Positions 16,642 to 26,618 are shown, numbered from the stretch's first letter. The stretch: 64,000 nucleotides of DNA from Zoogloea sp. (GCA_016720685.1 JADKKC010000015.1:25371-89370), one strand, 5' to 3'. A program made the numbers and translations. The notes: generated from the letters alone by a model not told the origin.

Positions 16642-18439
16642 ATGCAGCATATAAGAAACTTTTCAATCATTGCCCATATCGACCACGGTAAATCCACCCT
16701 GGCCGACCGGATCATTCAATTGTGCGGCGGTCTTTCCGCCCGCGAGATGGAGTCCCAGGTGCTCGACTCGATGGATATCGAGCGCGAGCGGGGCATTACC
16801 ATCAAGGCCCAGACTGCGGCGCTGAGTTACCGCGCCCGCGACGGCCAGGTGTACAACCTCAACCTCATCGATACGCCGGGACACGTGGACTTCTCCTATG
16901 AAGTGTCGCGCTCCCTGGCCGCCTGCGAAGGCGGCCTGCTGGTGGTCGACGCATCCCAGGGGGTCGAGGCGCAAACCGTCGCCAACTGCTATACCGCGCT
17001 GGAGCAGGGCGTCGAGGTGGTGCCGGTTCTCAACAAGATGGACCTGCCTCAGGCCAATCCCGAAGGCGCCAAGCAGGAAATCGAGGACGTCATCGGCATC
17101 GACGCGAGCGACGCGATTCCCTGTTCGGCCAAGACCGGCATGGGCGTCGAGGACATCCTCGAAGCCGTCATCGCACGCATTCCGCCGCCCAAGGGCGATC
17201 CGGACGCACCGTTGAAGGCGCTGATCATCGATTCGTGGTTCGACAACTACGTTGGCGTGGTCATGCTGGTGCGGGTCGTCGATGGCACGCTCAAGCCCAA
17301 GGACAAGATCATGTTCATGTCCACCGGCACGCAGCAGCTGTGCGAGCAGGTTGGCGTGTTCACGCCCAAGTCCCAGCCGCGAGAGTCGATTTCCGCCGGT
17401 CAGGTGGGCTTCATCATCGCCGGTATCAAGGAACTCAAGGCCGCCAAGGTGGGCGACACGATCACCCTCGCCGGCAACAAGGCCGCCGAGCCGCTGGCGG
17501 GTTTCAAGGAAATCAAGCCGCAGGTTTTCGCGGGTCTGTATCCGGTCGAGTCCAACGAGTACGACCAGCTGCGTGAGTCGCTCGAAAAGCTGCGCCTCAA
17601 CGACGCCTCGTTGCAGTTCGAGCCGGAAGTCTCCCAGGCGCTGGGTTTCGGCTTCCGCTGTGGCTTCCTGGGCCTGCTGCACATGGAAATCGTGCAGGAG
17701 CGCCTCGAGCGCGAGTTCGACATGAATCTCATCACCACGGCGCCGACCGTGGTGTACGAAGTTCTGATGAAGGACGGCGTGGTCGAGCAGATCTCCAACC
17801 CGTCCAAGCTGCCTGATCTGTCGAAGGTCGAGGGAGGTGCGCGAGCCGATCATCAAGGCCGTGATCTTCTTGCCGCAGGAATACGTCGGCTCGGTGATCA
17901 CGCTGTGCAACCAGAAGCGCGGTTCGCAGGTGGACATGCTCTACCACGGTCGCCAGGTGCAGCTGATCTACGACATGCCGATGAACGAAGTGGTGATGGA
18001 CTTCTTCGACAAGTTGAAGTCTGTCTCCCGCGGCTACGCGTCGCTCGATTACGAGTTCAAGGAATATCGTGCGGCCGATCTGGTCAAGCTCGATGTGCTG
18101 GTGTCCAGCGAGAAGGTCGACGCGTTGTCGATCATCGTGCACCGGGCCAACTCCCAGTACCGGGGGCGCGAACTCGTGGCCAAGCTGCGCGAATTGATTC
18201 CGCGCCAGATGTTCGACGTCGCCATCCAGGCGGCCATCGGGTCGAACATCGTGGCCCGCGAAACCATCAAGGCCCTGCGCAAGAACGTGTTGGCCAAGTG
18301 CTATGGCGGCGACATTACGCGGAAGAAGAAGCTCCTCGAGAAGCAGAAAGAGGGCAAGAAGCGTATGAAGCAGGTCGGTAACGTGGAAATTCCGCAGGAG
18401 GCCTTCCTGGCCGTGCTGCGGGTCGATGAAGGCAAATAA
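16642..18439 (+). CDS. lepA: Elongation factor 4 (one-base frameshift)
   Basis: LepA/EF4 is a ribosome-bound GTPase that back-translocates or assists initiation under stress. G motifs are AHIDHGKSTLADR, RERGITIKAQ, DTPGHVDF and NKMDLP; the C-terminal LepA-specific domain includes YVGSVITLCNQKRG and ends KKRMKQVGNVEIPQ. One extra G in the run at 17832-17834 changes SKVEEVREP into SKVEGGARA and puts the rest out of frame. Removing it gives 598 residues, the family length. I treat it as a sequencing error, though lepA is dispensable and a real mutation is possible. Confidence 0.93.
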
Positions 18440-18472
18440 GCCGGTGTTCAGCCGGCTGGCAGGAGTGGTTGA

Positions 18473-19261
18473 GTGAATTTCGCCCTGATTCTTTTCATGT
18501 TGCTTGTCGTGAGCGGCGCCCTGTGGGCGCTGGATCACTTCGTGGCGAGCAAGCGCCGCAGCATCGGCTCGAAAACCCCGTGGTGGGTCGAGTACGGTGC
18601 GAGTTTTTTCCCCGTGATCCTGGTGGTTTTCAGCCTGCGTTCGTTTGTCGTGGAGCCGTTCAAGATTCCGTCCGGCTCGATGATTCCGACCCTGCTGGTC
18701 GGAGACTTCATCCTGGTGAACAAATGGACCTACGGCATCCGCCTGCCGGTCATCAACAAGAAGATCATCGACGTCAACCTTCCCCAGCGTGGCGACGTGA
18801 TGGTGTTCCGTTTTCCGGCAGACCCTTCGCTGGATTACATCAAGCGTGTTGTCGGCCTTCCCGGCGACAAGATCGAGTACATGGACAAGAAGCTGACCAT
18901 CAACGGCGTGGCGATGCCACAGTCACCCGCCGGTGATTATCTCCATACCGATCGCCTTTACTACTCGCCAAGCTTCACCGAGAAACTGGGCGGCGTCGAA
19001 CACAAGGTCATCGTGGAGAATGACGCACCGGCTTCTGTTTCGCAGACCATCAAGTACCCGTTCCGCGACAACTGCACCTATACTAACCGCGGCCTTTCCT
19101 GCACCGTTCCGGCCGGTCACTATTTCATGATGGGTGATAACCGGGATGGAAGTTTCGACAGTCGTGGCTGGGGTTTCGTCCCTGAACAGAACATTGTCGG
19201 CAAGGCATTCTTCATCTGGTTCAATTTCAACGACCTGAAACGGATTGGCAGTTTTCATTGA
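18473..19261 (+). CDS. lepB: Signal peptidase I
   Basis: A 262-residue leader peptidase starting at GTG (18473) with AGGAG at 18461-18465. A first membrane helix (2-20) and a second at about 42-58 precede the catalytic serine in IPSGSMIPTL and the general-base lysine in YIKRVVGLPGD. GHYFMMGDNRDGSFDSR is the conserved box E. It cleaves signal peptides of exported proteins, for example RseB and MucD above. The lepA-lepB-rnc-era order is the classical one. Confidence 0.96.
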   Translation: MNFALILFMLLVVSGALWALDHFVASKRRSIGSKTPWWVEYGASFFPVILVVFSLRSFVVEPFKIPSGSMIPTLLVGDFILVNKWTYGIRLPVINKKIIDVNLPQRGDVMVFRFPADPSLDYIKRVVGLPGDKIEYMDKKLTINGVAMPQSPAGDYLHTDRLYYSPSFTEKLGGVEHKVIVENDAPASVSQTIKYPFRDNCTYTNRGLSCTVPAGHYFMMGDNRDGSFDSRGWGFVPEQNIVGKAFFIWFNFNDLKRIGSFH

Positions 19262-19263
19262 TC

Positions 19264-19632
19264 ATGACGCGAAAAAGTCAGTCTGGCCTGAGTCTCGTTG
19301 GTGTAATGCTGGTCGGCAGCATGGCGGCCGCCGTTGTCCTGCTTGGGCTCAGACTGGTTCCGGTAGTCTCTGAATATTTTGGCATCAAGCGTGCGCTCGC
19401 CTCGGTGGCGGGCGCAGCCAATCCGCAAACTGCGACGGTTCCCGAGTTGCGCAATGCTTTCGCGAAGCGTGCGATCGTCGATGACATTTCCAGCATCACC
19501 GCCTCCGACGTGGATATCACCAAGGAAAACGGGCGCATCGTGATGTCGGTTGATTACTCCCGCAAGGTTCCGCTGTTCTCCAACGTGAGCCTGATGATCG
19601 AATTTTCCGCCTCGTCTCCTGACGGGCACTAA
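19264..19632 (+). CDS. DUF4845 membrane protein
   Basis: A 122-residue protein with one N-terminal transmembrane helix (GLSLVGVMLVGSMAAAVVLLG region) and a soluble domain ending with VDYSRKVPLFSNVSLMIEF. The QSGLSLVGV start resembles a type IV prepilin-like N-terminus (G before a hydrophobic helix), which is typical of DUF4845 proteins. The family is found between lepB and rnc in many betaproteobacteria; function unknown. It starts two bases after the lepB stop. Confidence 0.82.
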   Translation: MTRKSQSGLSLVGVMLVGSMAAAVVLLGLRLVPVVSEYFGIKRALASVAGAANPQTATVPELRNAFAKRAIVDDISSITASDVDITKENGRIVMSVDYSRKVPLFSNVSLMIEFSASSPDGH

Positions 19633-19641
19633 GTATCTCCC

Positions 19642-20316
19642 ATGAAGCTGGAAGTCCTGCAGCGGGCCATCGGCCATCGCTTTTCCCGGCCGGAACTCCT
19701 CGAGCAGGCGCTCACTCATCGAAGTTTCGGCTCTCCCCACAACGAACGGCTCGAATTTCTCGGCGACAGCGTGCTCAACTGCGTCACCGCCATTGCCCTG
19801 TTCGAGCGCTTCGGCGGCGAGTTGCGGGAAGGGGAAATGTCCCGCCTGCGCGCCAACCTGGTCCGCCAGGAAGCCCTGCACCGTCTTGCCGATATCCTGC
19901 AACTCGGCGAATACCTCCGCCTGGGCGACGGTGAGCTGAAAAGTGGCGGCCACCGCCGTCCGTCCATTCTGGCCGACGCGCTGGAAGCGATTTTTGCTGC
20001 GGTTTTCCTCGACGCGGGCTTTGCCGAGGCCAAGACGGTCATCGACAAGCTTTACGCGGCCTCCCTTGCCGAACTCGATCCCGCCCGCGCCCTCAAGGAT
20101 CCGAAAACCGCCCTGCAGGAATGGTTGCAGGGCCGGCGTATGGCGTTGCCGAAATACTCGCTCGCCAACACCCGCGGCGAGGCGCACCAACAGGAATTCG
20201 AGGTCGAGTGCGAGATCGCCGGCCTCAACCTCAATACCCGCGGCATCGGCGTGAGTCGCCGCGCTGCCGAACAGCAATCCGCCCAGCGGATGCTGGAACT
20301 TCTGCCCAAGAAATGA
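19642..20316 (+). CDS. rnc: Ribonuclease III
   Basis: A 224-residue double-strand RNase that processes rRNA precursors and some mRNAs. The signature NERLEFLGDSVLNCV lies near residue 36 and a second acidic site is in LADALEAIFAAVFLD. The C-terminal dsRNA-binding domain covers about 155-222 and ends with RRAAEQQSAQRML. Its stop overlaps the era start (ATGA at 20313). Confidence 0.96.
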   Translation: MKLEVLQRAIGHRFSRPELLEQALTHRSFGSPHNERLEFLGDSVLNCVTAIALFERFGGELREGEMSRLRANLVRQEALHRLADILQLGEYLRLGDGELKSGGHRRPSILADALEAIFAAVFLDAGFAEAKTVIDKLYAASLAELDPARALKDPKTALQEWLQGRRMALPKYSLANTRGEAHQQEFEVECEIAGLNLNTRGIGVSRRAAEQQSAQRMLELLPKK

Positions 20317-21221
20317 CTGAATCCACTACCGCCGCCGACCAGCCTTTCCACACCGGCTTCGTTGCCATCGTCGGTCGCCCCAATGTGGGCAAATCCACGC
20401 TGCTCAACCGCCTTATCGGCCAGAAGATCAGCATCGTCTCGCGCAAGGCCCAGACGACCCGCCACCGGGTTACCGGCGTGCTGACCGAAGGTCAGTCCCA
20501 GTACATCTTCGTGGACACCCCGGGCTTCCAGACGCGGCACAAAAATGCCCTCAACCGGGCCATGAACCGCACCGTCACCCAGGTGCTGTCCGACGTGGAC
20601 CTGGTGCTCTTCGTCATCGAGAGCGGCCGCTATGGCCCGGCCGATGAGCAGGTGGTCAAGCTGCTGCCGCCGGGCGCCAAGGTCATCCTCGTCATCAACA
20701 AGGTCGATCTGCTCGAAGACAAGGGCCGTCTGCTGCCCTTCATGCAAAAGATGAGCGAGGTCTTCCCCTTCGCCGAGATCGTGCCCGTCAGCGCCGAAAA
20801 GGGTCGCAATACCGATCAGCTGCTGAAGGCGGCCGGCCCCTACCTGCCCGAAGGCGATCCGATTTTCGACGCGGACGACATCACCGACCGCAGCGAGCGC
20901 TTTCTTGCTGCCGAATTCCTGCGCGAAAAGCTGTTCCGCCAGCTCGGCGAGGAGCTGCCCTACGGCATGACCGTCGAGATCGAGAAGTTCGAGGCCGAGC
21001 CTGGTCTGCGCCGCATTCACGCTGCCATCATTGTCGATCGCGACGCCCACAAGGCGATGGTGATCGGCAAGGGCGGCGAGCGCCTCAAGCGCATCGCTTC
21101 CGAGGCCCGCGTCGAACTCGAAACGCTCTTTGAATCCAAGGTCTTCCTTGAAGTGTGGGTCAAGGTCAAGAGTGGCTGGGCCGACGACGAGCGGGCGCTC
21201 AAGAGCCTTGGCTACGAGTAA
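20313..21221 (+). CDS. era: GTPase Era
   Basis: A 302-residue GTPase that binds 16S rRNA near its 3' end and monitors small-subunit assembly. G1 is VGRPNVGKSTLLNRL, G2 SRKAQTTRHR, G3 DTPGFQ, G4 NKVDLL. The KH domain has VIGKGGERLKRIASEAR. The frame is open upstream into rnc, but the ATG at 20313 is the natural start, coupled to rnc by a 4-base overlap. Confidence 0.96.
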   Translation: MTESTTAADQPFHTGFVAIVGRPNVGKSTLLNRLIGQKISIVSRKAQTTRHRVTGVLTEGQSQYIFVDTPGFQTRHKNALNRAMNRTVTQVLSDVDLVLFVIESGRYGPADEQVVKLLPPGAKVILVINKVDLLEDKGRLLPFMQKMSEVFPFAEIVPVSAEKGRNTDQLLKAAGPYLPEGDPIFDADDITDRSERFLAAEFLREKLFRQLGEELPYGMTVEIEKFEAEPGLRRIHAAIIVDRDAHKAMVIGKGGERLKRIASEARVELETLFESKVFLEVWVKVKSGWADDERALKSLGYE

Positions 21222-21239
21222 TCCCTGCACGGAACGCCC

Positions 21240-21977
21240 GTGACTGCCAGGCAGCGCATCGACCAGCAGCCGGGCTTCGTGCTGCACAGTTATCCCTATC
21301 GGGAAACCAGCCTCATCGTCGAAGTCTTCAGCCGCGACCATGGCCGCGTCGGTCTGGTTGCCAAGGGCGCGCGCCGGCCCATGTCGCAGTTGCGCGGTGT
21401 TCTGATGGCCTTCCAGCCGCTGCTGATCGACTGGAGTGGCGGCGGCGAAATGAAAACCCTCGTGCGTGCCGAGTGGATGGGCGGCCAGCCGCTACTTGGC
21501 GGTCAGGCATTGCTGTGTGCTTATTACGCCAATGAACTCCTGATGCGCCTCATGCCGCGGGAGGATGCCCATCCCCGCCTGCACCAGGCCTATGGCGAGG
21601 CTTTGCGGGCGCTGGCCGCCAGTGAACCCCAGGAAGTCGTGTTGCGCCGCTTCGAGCTGGCCCTGCTGCAGGAACTCGGCTATGGCATGCCGCTGGACGT
21701 GGACGCCAATGGCGAGCCGGTCCGGGTCGATACCGGCTACGCCTATATAATCGAACGCGGCCCGGTGCCGGTTGACGAATACGGCAGCGACGATCCGTCG
21801 GTCGTTGCCGGCAAAACCCTGCTCGACATGGCCGCCGGCGATTTTCGTGACACGGAATCCCTGGCCGGAAGCAAGGCGCTGATGCGCCGGCTCATCCAGC
21901 ACTACCTCGGCGGGCAGCAGCTCCAGTCGCGTCGGGTATTTACCGAACTTTTCGCTTTTCCCGGAGAACCGTCTTGA
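21240..21977 (+). CDS. recO: DNA repair protein RecO
   Basis: A 245-residue RecO from a GTG start. The N-terminal OB fold is recognisable (FVLHSYPYRETSLIVEVFSR, GLVAKGARRP) and a helical domain follows. RecO anneals DNA and loads RecA on SSB-coated gaps together with RecR. The zinc cysteines of some RecO proteins are absent, as in E. coli RecO. The stop overlaps the TTG start of pdxJ. Confidence 0.92.
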   Translation: MTARQRIDQQPGFVLHSYPYRETSLIVEVFSRDHGRVGLVAKGARRPMSQLRGVLMAFQPLLIDWSGGGEMKTLVRAEWMGGQPLLGGQALLCAYYANELLMRLMPREDAHPRLHQAYGEALRALAASEPQEVVLRRFELALLQELGYGMPLDVDANGEPVRVDTGYAYIIERGPVPVDEYGSDDPSVVAGKTLLDMAAGDFRDTESLAGSKALMRRLIQHYLGGQQLQSRRVFTELFAFPGEPS

Positions 21978-22735
21978 TCGAACTTGGCGTCAACATCGAC
22001 CATGTGGCCACCTTGCGCCAGGCCCGTCGCACCTGGGAGCCGGACCCGGCGTGGGCTGCCGTGGAAGCCCAGCTTGGCGGGGCCGATGGCATCACCGTGC
22101 ATCTGCGCGAGGATCGCCGCCACATCCAGGATGACGACGTGCGCAAACTGCGCGAACTCACCCAGATCAAGCTCAACCTCGAAATGGCCGCCACCGACGA
22201 AATGGTCGGCATCGCCTGCGGGCTCAAGCCCGAAATGGCGATGTTCGTGCCCGAAGGCCGCCATGAAGTGACCACCGAAGGCGGGCTGGATATCGTTTCC
22301 CAGGAGGCTCGCCTGAAGGACGCCGTGGCGCGCCTCGCCGATGTCGGCATTATCGTCAGCGTCTTCATCGACGCCGAAATTGCCCAGGTCGAAGCGGCGG
22401 CCCGTATCGGTGCCGGGGTCTGCGAAGTTCACACCGGGCCCTATGCCCATGCCTTTCATGCTGCGGGCCGCGATGCCGAGAGCCCGGCCGTGCTGGCCGA
22501 AATCGCCAAGCTTGCCCGCGCGGGCGAGGCGATCCGGGCGCTCGGCCTGCGCTTCAATGCCGGTCACGCCCTCAATTACTACAACGTCCAGCCCATCGCC
22601 CGCCTGCCGGGCATCCGCGAGCTGCACATCGGCCACTCCATCGTCAGCCGTTCGGTCTTCACCGGCCTGCGCGAGGCCGTCAAGGAAATGAAGCGCCTGA
22701 TGCGCGAAGCCGCCGATCGCGGTCTCAAGGCGTGA
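21974..22735 (+). CDS. pdxJ: Pyridoxine 5'-phosphate synthase
   Basis: A 253-residue TIM-barrel enzyme making pyridoxine phosphate from deoxyxylulose phosphate and aminoacetone phosphate. LGVNIDHVATLRQARRT is the N-terminal signature, with ITVHLREDRRHIQDDD, INLEMAAT-type and GHALNY motifs after it. The TTG start at 21974 overlaps the recO stop; no better start exists because the conserved protein begins IELGVNIDH. Followed by acpS with a 4-base overlap, the usual pdxJ-acpS pair. Confidence 0.95.
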   Translation: MIELGVNIDHVATLRQARRTWEPDPAWAAVEAQLGGADGITVHLREDRRHIQDDDVRKLRELTQIKLNLEMAATDEMVGIACGLKPEMAMFVPEGRHEVTTEGGLDIVSQEARLKDAVARLADVGIIVSVFIDAEIAQVEAAARIGAGVCEVHTGPYAHAFHAAGRDAESPAVLAEIAKLARAGEAIRALGLRFNAGHALNYYNVQPIARLPGIRELHIGHSIVSRSVFTGLREAVKEMKRLMREAADRGLKA

Positions 22736-23109
22736 TCCACGGAGTTGGCACCGACATCGTGAAGGTGGCGCGCCTCGGCGACGCCCTGACGCGCCACGGT
22801 GCCCGCTTCGCCGCCCGCATTCTCGACGAATCCGAGCGCCCGGCCTTCGACGCCGCCCGCGATCCGGCCCGCCTGCTTGCCAAGCGCTTTGCCGCCAAGG
22901 AAGCCTTCGGCAAGGCCCTCGGCACCGGCGTTGCCGCGCCTGCCACACTTCACGCCGTGCGGGTCGGGCACGATGCGCTCGGCAAGCCGCTGTTCGAATA
23001 TTCGCCGGCGCTGGCAGACTACATGCGGGCGCGCGGCCTGAATGCCCACCTGAGCCTCTCCGACGAAGTCGACTACGTCGTGGCCTTTGCCGTCATCGAA
23101 AAATCATGA
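22732..23109 (+). CDS. acpS: Holo-ACP synthase
   Basis: A 125-residue phosphopantetheinyl transferase that converts apo-ACP to holo-ACP. The magnesium-binding motifs are IHGVGTDIVKVARLGD and AKRFAAKEAFGKALGTG. GTG start, overlapping pdxJ by four bases; the stop overlaps nagZ. It would act on the AcpP encoded at 8574. Confidence 0.94.
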   Translation: MIHGVGTDIVKVARLGDALTRHGARFAARILDESERPAFDAARDPARLLAKRFAAKEAFGKALGTGVAAPATLHAVRVGHDALGKPLFEYSPALADYMRARGLNAHLSLSDEVDYVVAFAVIEKS

Positions 23110-24143
23110 AGCCATCCCACGCCCAACCCGGTCCGGTCATGCTCGACGTGGCGGCCTATGAAGTCACCGCTGAAGAGCGCGAAATCTTGCAGCATCCGCT
23201 GGTCGGCGGAGTCATCCTGTTTGGCCGCAACTACGCCGAGCCCGAACAACTGCGCGCACTCACCGCAGCCATTCGTGCGCTGCGGCCCGATGTGCTGATT
23301 TCCGTCGACCACGAAGGCGGCCGCGTGCAGCGTTTTCGTGATGGCTTCACCCGCCTGCCGGCCATGCGCCGGCTTGGCGAAGCCTGGGAGGCCGGTCCTG
23401 CCGTGGCCAAGGCCCGCGCCCGCCAGGCCGGCTTCGTGCTGGCGGCCGAGCTGCGCGCCCATGGCGTCGATCTGAGCTACGCGCCGGTGCTGGATCTCGA
23501 CTACGGCGTCAGTTCGGTGATCGGTGACCGGGCTTTCCACCGCGATCCGCTGGTTGCCACCGAACTCGCCCGCGCCGTCGCCGCCGGTCTGGGCGATGCC
23601 GGCATGCGTGCGGTGGGCAAGCACTTTCCCGGCCACGGCGCCGTGACGGCGGATTCCCACGTGGCGATTCCCGTCGATGAACGCAGCTTCGAGGCGGTGT
23701 GGGCCGAAGACATCCAGCCGTTCCGCCTGCTCGCCGACGAACTGGGCGGCGTGATGCCGGCCCATGTCATCTTCGAGAACATCGATCCGCGCCCGGCCGG
23801 TTTTTCGCCGTTCTGGCTGCAGCAGGTGTTGCGCGGCAAGCTGGGTTTTGGGGGCGTCATCTTCAGCGACGACCTGACGATGGAAGGCGCAAGCGTGGCC
23901 GGCGACATCGTGGCCCGCGCCGAAGCCGCCCATGGCGCAGGCTGCGACATGGTGCTGGTGTGCAACCGGCCCGATCTTGCCGTGCAGCTTCTCGATCGCT
24001 GGAAGCCCGCCGTGAGCAGCGCCAGCAGCGCCCGTATCGCGGCCCTGCGTCCGCGCCCGGGCAGCGCCCCGGCCGACCGGGCGACCCTCGCCGGCTGGGC
24101 GCCGTATTGTGCGGCCCGCGACAGCGTGCTGGCTCTCGGCTGA
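23106..24143 (+). CDS. nagZ: Beta-N-acetylhexosaminidase NagZ
   Basis: A 345-residue glycoside hydrolase family 3 enzyme that removes N-acetylglucosamine from recycled muropeptides in the cytoplasm. Conserved signatures are VDHEGGRVQRF and the catalytic dyad loop GKHFPGHGAVTADSH, with the nucleophile aspartate in FSDDLTMEGA. No signal peptide. ATGA-coupled to acpS, so part of the same overlapping run. Confidence 0.94.
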   Translation: MKPSHAQPGPVMLDVAAYEVTAEEREILQHPLVGGVILFGRNYAEPEQLRALTAAIRALRPDVLISVDHEGGRVQRFRDGFTRLPAMRRLGEAWEAGPAVAKARARQAGFVLAAELRAHGVDLSYAPVLDLDYGVSSVIGDRAFHRDPLVATELARAVAAGLGDAGMRAVGKHFPGHGAVTADSHVAIPVDERSFEAVWAEDIQPFRLLADELGGVMPAHVIFENIDPRPAGFSPFWLQQVLRGKLGFGGVIFSDDLTMEGASVAGDIVARAEAAHGAGCDMVLVCNRPDLAVQLLDRWKPAVSSASSARIAALRPRPGSAPADRATLAGWAPYCAARDSVLALG

Positions 24144-24164
24144 GCTTTCCCGGGGCGACTCATC

Positions 24165-25958
24165 GTGAGCTTTGACGCCAAGGCCTTCCTGCGCACCCTG
24201 ACCGAAGAGCCGGGTGTTTACCGCATGATCGGTGCCGACGAGTCGGTGCTGTATGTCGGCAAGGCCAAGAACCTCAAGCGGCGGGTGTCGTCCTATTTCC
24301 AGCGCACCCAGCTCAGCCCCCGCATCGCCATCATGGTCGGGCAGGTGGCGCGCGTGGATACCACCGCCACCCGCTCCGAGGCCGAGGCGCTGATCCTCGA
24401 AAACAACCTCATCAAGAGCCTGGGGCCCAAGTACAACATCCTGTTCCGGGACGACAAGTCCTATCCCTACATCGCCCTGTCAGCCGCCGAGTTTCCGCAG
24501 ATCTACTATCACCGCGGGGGTTTCCGCAAGGGCGTACGCTACTTCGGCCCGTTTCCCAACAGCTGGGCGGTGCGCGAAACCCTGCACCTGATGCAGAAGA
24601 TCTTTCGCCTTCGTACCTGCGAGGACACCACCTTCAGCAACCGCTCGCGGCCCTGCCTGCTGCACCAGATCCAGCGCTGCACGGGGCCCTGCGTCGGGCT
24701 CATCGACAAGGACGCCTACAACGCCGACGTGCAGCTGGCCAGCCTGTTTCTCAGCGGTCGCCACAGCGACGTGGTGGACGATCTGTCGCAACGCATGCAG
24801 GCCGCCTCCGATGCGCTGGCCTTCGAAAAGGCCGCCGTCTATCGCGACCAGATCCGCAACCTGCAGGCCGTGCTGCACAAGCAGTTCGTCGAAAGCGCCA
24901 GGGACGAGGACGTGGACGTGCTGGCCGCGGTGGAGCGGGGCGGCATGGTGTGCGTCAACCTGGCGATGATCCGCGGCGGGCGCCACCTGGGCGACCGGCC
25001 GCTTTTTCCGAGCAATGCCCAGGGCTGCGCGCCGCTGGATGCGCTGGTGGCCTTCGTCGAGCAGCATTACCTCGATCATCCCTTTCCCGGCAAGATCCTC
25101 GTCAATCTTGAACCGGCAACGGTCAAGGAAGCGCTGGACGAAGTCGTCGAAGGCAAGGCGCCGATGGTGGCGGCCCGCTTCGAGAACGAGCGCGCCTGGA
25201 TGGGCATGGCCGAGAACAACGCCGGCCTGGCGCTGCTGGCTCGCGAGCAGGAATCGTCCCGCGGCGAGGCACGCCTCGACGCCCTGCGCGAGGCCCTGGC
25301 CCTGGCGGAGACGCCAAGCCGCATCGAGTGCTTCGACATTTCCCACACCATGGGCGAGGCGACCGTTGCCTCCTGCGTGGTGTGGGACGGCAAGGCCATG
25401 AAGAAGTCCGAATACCGTCGCTACAACATCGCCGGCATCACCCCCGGCGACGACTACGCCGCAATGCGCCAGGCGCTCACCCGGCGCTACGAAAAAGTGG
25501 CGGCCGGCGAGGGCGTGCGTCCCGACCTCATCCTCATCGACGGGGGCAAGGGCCAGATGGGCGTTGCCCGCGAAGTGCTGGCCGAACTCGGGCTGGACAT
25601 CATGATGTTCGGCGTCGCCAAGGGCGAGAGCCGCAAGCCGGGCCTCGAGGAACTCGTTTTTCCCGACGGCCGCGATGCGGTGCACCTGCGTCCGGATGCG
25701 CCGGCCCTGCACCTCATCCAGGAAATCCGCGATGAAGCCCACCGTTTTGCGATCACCGGCCACCGGGCACGGCGCGCCAAGATCCGCAACACGTCCCGTC
25801 TCGAAGACATAGCCGGAATCGGCCCGACCCGGCGCCGCAAGTTGCTGGCCACCTTTGGCGGCATCGACGGTGTGCGAAACGCCACGGTCGAGGATCTTTG
25901 CCGCGTCGAAGGCATCAACCGTCAACTTGCCGAACAGATATACAATTCGTTGCGATAG
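24165..25958 (+). CDS. uvrC: Excinuclease ABC subunit C
   Basis: A 597-residue UvrC from a GTG start. The N-terminal GIY-YIG nuclease domain makes the 3' incision (GVYRMIGADESVLYVGKAKNLKRR, quoted in part), the UvrB-binding UVR region follows at about 200-235, the RNase H-like domain has FDISHTMGEA and LILIDGGKGQ, and tandem helix-hairpin-helix motifs end the protein (IAGIGPTRRRKLL). Full length. Confidence 0.95.
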   Translation: MSFDAKAFLRTLTEEPGVYRMIGADESVLYVGKAKNLKRRVSSYFQRTQLSPRIAIMVGQVARVDTTATRSEAEALILENNLIKSLGPKYNILFRDDKSYPYIALSAAEFPQIYYHRGGFRKGVRYFGPFPNSWAVRETLHLMQKIFRLRTCEDTTFSNRSRPCLLHQIQRCTGPCVGLIDKDAYNADVQLASLFLSGRHSDVVDDLSQRMQAASDALAFEKAAVYRDQIRNLQAVLHKQFVESARDEDVDVLAAVERGGMVCVNLAMIRGGRHLGDRPLFPSNAQGCAPLDALVAFVEQHYLDHPFPGKILVNLEPATVKEALDEVVEGKAPMVAARFENERAWMGMAENNAGLALLAREQESSRGEARLDALREALALAETPSRIECFDISHTMGEATVASCVVWDGKAMKKSEYRRYNIAGITPGDDYAAMRQALTRRYEKVAAGEGVRPDLILIDGGKGQMGVAREVLAELGLDIMMFGVAKGESRKPGLEELVFPDGRDAVHLRPDAPALHLIQEIRDEAHRFAITGHRARRAKIRNTSRLEDIAGIGPTRRRKLLATFGGIDGVRNATVEDLCRVEGINRQLAEQIYNSLR

Positions 25959-25973
25959 CCAGCGAACGTCGAC

Positions 25974-26546
25974 ATGCCCCTCAATATTCCCAACTCCCTC
26001 ACCTGGGCGCGCATCGCGCTGATCCCGTTTTTCGTCGGCATCTATTACTTTCCGGATACGGTCATTTCCCCGGAAGACAAGAACCTGATTGCGACGCTGA
26101 CCTTCATCGTCGCCGCCGTGACCGACTGGTTCGACGGTTACCTGGCCCGCTCCCTCGGCCAGACCTCGGCCTTCGGCGCCTTCCTCGATCCGGTGGCCGA
26201 CAAGCTCATGGTTGCGGCGGCGCTGATCGTGCTGGTGCAGCTCGGGCGGGTCGACTCCCTCATCGCGCTGGTCATCATCGGGCGCGAGATCACCATCTCG
26301 GCGCTGCGCGAATGGATGGCCAAGGTGGGCGCAGCCGGCAGCGTGGCGGTGGCCTTTGTCGGCAAGCTCAAGACGGCAGCCCAGATGTCGGCGATTCCGC
26401 TGCTGCTGTTCGAAGCCCCGGTGCTCGGCTTCGACAGCCTCCAGCTCGGCACGCTGCTGATTTACGTTGCCGCGGTGCTCACCCTGTGGTCGATGGGCTA
26501 CTACATGCGCTGTGCCTGGCCGGAGCTCATGAAGCGCAGCCGGTAA
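25974..26546 (+). CDS. pgsA: CDP-diacylglycerol-glycerol-3-phosphate 3-phosphatidyltransferase
   Basis: A 190-residue inner-membrane enzyme making phosphatidylglycerol phosphate. The CDP-alcohol phosphotransferase signature D-G-x2-A-R-x8-G-x3-D-x3-D is seen in DWFDGYLARSLGQ through FGAFLDPVADKL. About four to five hydrophobic helices. It follows uvrC by 15 bases, the standard uvrC-pgsA pair, and precedes the tRNA cluster. Confidence 0.95.
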   Translation: MPLNIPNSLTWARIALIPFFVGIYYFPDTVISPEDKNLIATLTFIVAAVTDWFDGYLARSLGQTSAFGAFLDPVADKLMVAAALIVLVQLGRVDSLIALVIIGREITISALREWMAKVGAAGSVAVAFVGKLKTAAQMSAIPLLLFEAPVLGFDSLQLGTLLIYVAAVLTLWSMGYYMRCAWPELMKRSR

Positions 26547-26577
26547 GGCCGATGAACAGCTTGCCTTGCGAAAGTCG

Positions 26578-26605
26578 TTGACTTCGTCTTTTTGGCGCCT
26601 ATAAT
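26578..26605 (+). promoter_or_regulatory. Sigma70 promoter of the tRNA cluster
   Basis: TTGACT (26578-26583) and a perfect TATAAT (26600-26605) are separated by 16 bases, ending 13 bases before the first tRNA. A near-consensus promoter right in front of stable RNA genes is expected. GGCGG after the -10 could be a stringent-type GC discriminator. Confidence 0.88.
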
Positions 26606-26618
26606 GGCGGCTCTTTCA

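Noticed and set aside
18438..18457. Hairpin AGCCGG...CCGGCT between lepA and lepB as a terminator
   Set aside because: No T run follows, and lepB lies immediately downstream with its ribosome-binding site.
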